Shown here in pieces: positions 59,961 to 64,000 of a stretch of 64,000 bases of DNA. The position numbers and the translations under genes are program-made. Positions within the stretch are counted from its first letter, which is position 1. Every line of letters begins with the position of its first letter. Origin of the DNA: Caldicellulosiruptor owensensis OL (GTDB lineage Bacteria > Bacillota > Thermoanaerobacteria > Caldicellulosiruptorales > Caldicellulosiruptoraceae); contig NC_014657.1 of the NCBI RefSeq assembly GCF_000166335.1, positions 1,842,501-1,906,500 on the forward strand. Direction: 5' to 3'. The notes below the pieces were generated by a model, which saw nothing but the letters and a program-made list of their open reading frames with translations, was not told the origin of the DNA and searched no databases.

Positions 59961-60284
59961 GTGGGTAATGTAACTTTTGTAGGACATTTATTTGCTCCGC
60001 AAAAAAGCATATTGTCTGAAAATCCTTTAAAAATTTGTTCTAAGAGGAGACTTTTGTACCACGAAGACACTTTATTTATCGCAACAAGAGAAGAAAATTC
60101 TTCTAATCTAAAAATTACAAATTTGCTAATATACACTCTTGAGCTGGATAAACGTCTTCACCTTTTGGCTGAATACAGTTTAAAAACACCAATAGATGAC
60201 ACCATTGGAATTGATAAAACGAAAGTAATTGTTTATGGTTTGTCTATAGACCAAAGTTCTTCTGCTTTTTCCATCTTAGTGTAA
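59961..60284 (+). CDS. Short unknown protein related to the preceding gene's tail
   Basis: A 107-residue frame starting with GTG behind GAGGTG. LLYHEDTLFIATREEN then LLIYTLELDKRLHLLAEYSL resembles the tail of the preceding interrupted gene (YLVTMEYL..., FFSLYDKRLLLQTEP), suggesting repeated propeller-type blades or a partial duplication. It may be a remnant. No function is assigned. Confidence 0.45.
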   Translation: MGNVTFVGHLFAPQKSILSENPLKICSKRRLLYHEDTLFIATREENSSNLKITNLLIYTLELDKRLHLLAEYSLKTPIDDTIGIDKTKVIVYGLSIDQSSSAFSILV

Positions 60285-60409
60285 AATATTTATAGGACAT
60301 TGGATGGAAAAAAGCTCCCTCCTCTTGGTAGAAGAGAAAAAATGATGTAGAATATAAGGTTGAAAAAACTAAAAAAGAAAAGAAAAAACAAACCAAAGGA
60401 GGAAGCAAA

Positions 60410-60556
60410 ATGACTAAAAATATTGTATCAAAAATAGAAGAACTTTTAAAGACTTTTGAGGACGGATTAGAGAAGATAGTGCGAAGGGAGAAAGATTTAA
60501 CAGAATATTCAATTGGAGACTTGTCAAGAATTTTGTGTTTCCAATTTATAACGTAA
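60410..60556 (+). pseudogene. N-terminal remnant of a transposase (ISLre2-like)
   Basis: A 48-codon frame with a strong AAAGGAGG site, reading MTKNIVSKIEELLKTFEDGL and ending abruptly after LSRILC. It looks like the start of an ISLre2/UPF0236-type transposase cut off where the IS256-type remnant begins. The family call is from memory of the N-terminus only. Confidence 0.5.
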
Positions 60557-61587
60557 ATTATAGAGTTGGGTTATGTTGTTAATGCATTTTCTAATACTGG
60601 GAACTCCATTTTTCCATTTTGCATAGCGTAAGTTTTCTTGCTGCAAGTAAATATTAATTTCTAAGATACAGGCAGCTGAAAGTATTCACCTAAATTTACT
60701 TCTTGCCTTTTCAATCATGCTATTTACACACAAAGCGGCATTTGTAGAAAAAGCTTTCTTAATTTTTCAGGGTATTTCATATGGACAGAATAAAACTCTG
60801 CTTTTTCTGATATTGCAGCAATAAAATCGAAGATATTTTGAGCGGAAAGCTTTATCTTTTATCATATGTTTTCTGCTATTTTGCTGGAGATAGACAAAAG
60901 CAAGCTCAAGGTCAGCAAAAGGATAAGCAAGTTTGACAGCATATCAAAATATCAAGGAAAGTCATCTACTGTGACAATTAGAATCTTTTTTAGCTCTCTT
61001 GTAATTAAGTCTTCAAATACTTTCATTTAGGTAAGCCTTATATTTTCTTTGCCGAAGAATGTGTTAGGTATCGAAAATGTCTTTTTTACCTTTCTTAGTC
61101 GATACCAAGGCAAGCATTGCAAGTAGCTTGTTTAACCTTAGAATTATCCTTAACTTCACTTTTGAATAACCGTCGATGATGATAGCAAAAGCACTTGCAG
61201 GTAAGTTCTCTTTGTTTGGGAAACTCAAGCTCATTTTTAAGGTCTTCTTTGATTTTTAGTATTTCATTTTCGGAATATGGAAGATTCAAAGCTTTCAAAG
61301 TCTGGACAAGGGAACGCTCAAGAATAACCATTGTGACTGAAGACATAAGCAGGTAAGTAGGAAAACTATCAACTCTTTTGTAGCGGGAAGAAGAAAATAG
61401 AAGGTCGGAAATTGTAAGTAACGTGTGCGAGGGACAGAGATTTCAAGACTTGAGGCAGGTGTTGCAAGTTTTACTTTAAGTTGCTTTAGAGCTGGGCGGT
61501 GAGGATCATCACAAGAAGCAATACATATTTAATACTTGCTTCTTTTGCCATGTTTTTAGCAGTCTCAATAATTTCGTTTTTATTCAT
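60557..61587 (-). pseudogene. Degenerate IS256-family (mutator) transposase
   Basis: On the minus strand the start MNKNEIIETAKNMAKEASIK is followed, across several frameshifts and stops, by LKQLKVKLATPA, LVQTLKALNLPYSENEILKI, DLKNELEFPKQREL, a first catalytic Asp in AFAIIIDGY, EVKDNSKVKQATC, and a second Asp in VTVDDFP. The C-terminal end continues to about 60557. It is clearly inactive. It appears to have inserted into the ISLre2-like gene. Confidence 0.75.
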
Positions 61588-61654
61588 GTTAAATAGCTCC
61601 CTTTGATGATTATTTCAATACTAATTATACAGTGGACACAATTTTATTTTAACT

Positions 61655-61950
61655 CCCGTTGAAGTTTAGCATAAGAGAGATAGCAAGAAAATTAGGGACA
61701 AACCCAAGCACAATTTCACGCGAGATGGAAAGAAGTACAACAGTTCAAATAAAAAAATCTTAGCACATATGAAAAATATTTTGCTGAGACAGGTGAGGCA
61801 GTATATGAGAAGAACAGATCAAAGTGTGGGAGGTAATTTAAACTTTTAGAAGTAGAAGAATTTGTAAAATTCGCAGAAGATGGTGTTAGAGAAGCTTCTG
61901 ATAAAAGCATGAGCTACCTAAATAGAAGAATATATAACACAATATAGCAG
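61655..61950 (+). pseudogene. IS30-family transposase remnant
   Basis: The plus strand encodes FSIREIARKLGTNPSTISRE, the IS30 N-terminal helix-turn-helix, then after a frameshift YEKYFAETGEAVYEKNRSKC and, past a stop, FKLLEVEEFVKFAED. The DDE domain is absent. Confidence 0.65.
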
Positions 61951-62181
61951 CTCCAGTTTCCTTGTAGGTAAGCTGGCATATATTGGCAACTAATATCATA
62001 TACAGTCGCTGTCCTAATCAAATTACAATTTCCAGTTCATTTTAAAAAAGTGTTGCATTTAATATTGCAATTTAGGAACTAATAAATGTTAAAGAAATGT
62101 TGCAAAAAAACATTTAAGATTATATCTGTTATAATACAACAAAATTTATACTTTACCAAACATTAGCTATTGAAAAAACTA
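61951..62181. other. Non-coding stretch
   Basis: No supported gene, RNA or repeat is seen here. It separates the transposase remnants from the promoter of the next gene. Confidence 0.5.
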
Positions 62182-62252
62182 TTGAATTTTTTATGTCTTT
62201 TTGATACAATTTAGTTATAGTTACTTTATTTATTAAAAGGAGATGATAAACC
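62182..62252 (+). promoter_or_regulatory. Promoter and shared leader block, copy 2
   Basis: TTGAAT (62182-62187), 17 bases, then TACAAT (62205-62210). The downstream sequence TTATAGTTACTTTATTTATT followed by AAAAGGAGATGATAAA closely parallels the block ahead of the subtilase. Confidence 0.65.
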
Positions 62253-62276
62253 ATGTTATTTTCAATAATTGGCTAA
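62253..62276 (+). CDS. Possible seven-residue leader peptide
   Basis: ATG TTA TTT TCA ATA ATT GGC TAA (MLFSIIG) follows an excellent AAAAGGAGATGA site at normal spacing, 57 bases ahead of the main gene's own start. It may be a translated leader or a decayed gene start. Nothing beyond position and ribosome site supports it. Confidence 0.3.
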   Translation: MLFSIIG

Positions 62277-62333
62277 AAATTTTCTTTTTTCTTTCTGTAA
62301 TGAATAAAACTTATCACTGGAGGATCATTAATA

Positions 62334-62948
62334 ATGAATAATAGGCGTTTCCAAACACTAGTCATAATTATTTGCCTAACCTTAATTACACTACTTTTCT
62401 TGCCATCAAAAGTATTCGCAGAGTCAGAAGGAAATTTTAAAATAACTTATGAGAATGCACACGAAGTCTTTGAAAAAATGTCAAATGAAGAACTAAATAA
62501 TTTTATAAATAACATTGCTACATCCTATTCTAACTCAAAAACGAGTCAAACCTCAATTCTTCAAACTGTCTCTGTAGAACAGTATAATTCTATTCAATTA
62601 GCATGGCTTGCCGCAGCACAAATTGCAAGAAACTACGGTTATCCGTGTGCAGCTACTCTTGTCGAATGTTCCGTAAAAAATATTCCATACTCCGAATGTG
62701 GTGAAGGTTTATTCACAAATAAAATTAGAACAACATCAGTATACAAAGATTATATTTCAAAACTAAAGTCTGACAGTAAAATACCAAATTCAATCACATT
62801 TAGCAAAAGCGATAACGCAGATTTATTTTATGCACTACACAAAGTAAATATTAAATCAAGTAAAGGATTACTGTCCATTTATACTATAACAATTTTAGAT
62901 ACATTTGATTTTGCATATGATAATAATTACAATGATCTTTTTTGCTAA
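62334..62948 (+). CDS. Secreted protein of unknown function
   Basis: A 204-residue protein with a clear signal peptide (TLVIIICLTLITLLFLPSKV then FAES). The mature part has a central motif QLAWLAAAQIARNYGYPCAA then TLVECSVKN, with CGEGLFTNKIRTTSVYKDYI after it; three mature Cys are present besides the last residue. I have a weak memory of this motif in Firmicute secreted proteins but cannot name a family. The ATG follows TGGAGGATC. It shares its promoter block with the subtilase gene 6 kb away. Confidence 0.7.
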   Translation: MNNRRFQTLVIIICLTLITLLFLPSKVFAESEGNFKITYENAHEVFEKMSNEELNNFINNIATSYSNSKTSQTSILQTVSVEQYNSIQLAWLAAAQIARNYGYPCAATLVECSVKNIPYSECGEGLFTNKIRTTSVYKDYISKLKSDSKIPNSITFSKSDNADLFYALHKVNIKSSKGLLSIYTITILDTFDFAYDNNYNDLFC

Positions 62949-63044
62949 TGTTGTTAATAATTGGGCTTAGCTATGTCAGCAAACACATGTGTTACATCCT
63001 ATTAGTGTAATAATAACTTTATCAGAACAGTAGGTGAACAAATT

Positions 63045-63078
63045 AGAGGCTGTCCAAAAAGATGAGATGACAGCCTCT
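63045..63078. repeat. Hairpin at the left end of the IS1182-type element
   Basis: AGAGGCTGTC (63045-63054) pairs exactly with GACAGCCTCT (63069-63078), followed by TTATTTTTAC. GGCTGTCCAAAAA is typical of IS1182-family ends, so the element probably begins here. The hairpin would also stop outside transcription from entering it. Confidence 0.55.
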
Positions 63079-63153
63079 TTATTTTTACTGTATTTACACT
63101 ATGATATATTTATGATATAATATCTCAAAAATGATTACATAAGGAGGATCAAT

Positions 63154-64000
63154 ATGCCCCGCAAACATGATAAAATCGTCTTTAAAGAATACAACCCCAA
63201 CCAATTAATAATGCCAATCGACCCTGAAGCCTTTATCCCTCAAACTCATCTGGTAAGAGCAATCGATAAAATCGTTGATAAAATAGATATCTCAACCATA
63301 ATAGAAAAATACAAAGGTGGTGGGACTTCCAGCTACCATCCTTTGATGCTTTTGAAAGTTCTTATCTATGCTTACATACAGGGTATATACTCTTCAAGAA
63401 AGATAGCAAAGGCGCTTCAAGAGAATATAACCTTTATGTGGCTTTCAAAACTTCAAACCCCTGATTTCAGAACTATCAATAGATTCAGAAAAGAAATAAT
63501 AGGTGATTGCATTGAAGAAATTTTTGCAGAAGTTATTGAACTTCTTGTAAAACTGGGGTATGTAAACTTTGAGTATTACTATCTTGACGGAACAAAGATT
63601 GAGGCAAACGCGAACAAGTATACGTTTGTATGGGCAAAAAGCACAAGAACATACAAAAGGAAATTAAGAGAAAAAGTAAAAAACATCCTTGATGAAATAG
63701 AAAGGATAAACGAGGAAGAAGACAGAACTCTTGGCGAGTTGGATGTCAATTTAGAAGCTGATTATGATAGCCAAGAGCTTGAACAAAAAGTTGAAGAACT
63801 CTCCCAAAAGCTAGCAGAAGCTAGCTTTGGGAGCAAAAGAAAAGAAAGGAGAGTGAAAAAACTTGTAAAAACTCTCCAAAATGACTGCATATTAAGACTC
63901 AAGAAATATGAGTCTTATGAGCAGATCTTAAGTGGTAGAAATAGCTTTTCAAAAACAGACCATGATGCCACATTTATGAGGATGAAGGATGACCATATGA
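63154..64000 (+). mobile_element. IS1182-family transposase, runs off the window
   Basis: The first 282 codons are open to the window end. The start MPRKHDKIVFKEYNPNQLIM is followed by the DUF772-type domain (SSYHPLMLLKVLIYAYIQG, SSRKIAKALQENITFMWL, PDFRTINRFRKE) and the first catalytic Asp in YYYLDGTKIEANANKYTFVW. A coiled linker and the FSKTDHDATFMRMKDD segment follow. The ATG has AAGGAGG upstream. It seems intact so far, unlike the other transposases here; the remaining DDE residues lie beyond the window. Confidence 0.9.

Overview
The window is AT-rich DNA from a thermophilic, plant-wall-degrading Firmicute. The best guess is Caldicellulosiruptor. The reasons are the gene content (an S-layer-anchored rhamnogalacturonan lyase and many pectin and hemicellulose glycosidases), the codon use, the strong GGAGG ribosome sites, TTG and GTG starts, and the mix of IS remnants. 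The genus is inferred from recognition; no database search was run.

Bases 1-39,300 are a carbohydrate island. The left edge holds the start of a carboxylesterase divergent from a LacI-type regulator and a secreted lectin-esterase. A minus-strand cluster follows: truncated GH31, GH127, GH95, GH51, GH4 and GH31, with its own LacI-type regulator. These are the exo-acting enzymes expected to strip arabinose, fucose or galactose, galactose or galacturonate, and xylose or glucose from pectin and xyloglucan side chains. A plus-strand pair follows (GH106-like enzyme and a Gfo/Idh/MocA oxidoreductase). Next comes a rhamnogalacturonan-I module on the minus strand: a 1,790-residue PL11 lyase with three SLH repeats, a four-gene redox operon (DHOD-like/ferredoxin, FAD flavoprotein, zinc alcohol dehydrogenase, Gfo/Idh), a PL26-type exo-lyase, an LplABC-type oligosaccharide importer and a second GH106-like gene broken by a frameshift. 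The likely flow is surface cleavage, import of oligosaccharides, cytoplasmic trimming, and possibly a redox step on an unusual product.

Bases 39,340-56,110 are housekeeping genes, all on the minus strand: rpsF-ssb-rpsR, an aldo/keto reductase, leuC-leuD-leuB, cheW, prfB (with its programmed +1 frameshift), secA, hpf, a DUF362 protein, dnaX, rnr, an HD-domain protein, secG and a 54-residue small protein. Rho-independent terminators divide them into transcription units. A compact cluster of DnaA boxes lies upstream of hpf.

Bases 56,400-64,000 are accessory and partly decayed: a frameshifted subtilase, secreted proteins of unknown function, a propeller-like gene interrupted twice at A7 tracts, remnants of three transposases (ISLre2-like, IS256 and IS30 types) and an apparently intact IS1182-type element running off the end. 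The subtilase and a distant secreted-protein gene share a nearly identical promoter/leader. The least explained parts are the redox operon inside the rhamnogalacturonan locus and this secreted-protein region with its A-tract interruptions.
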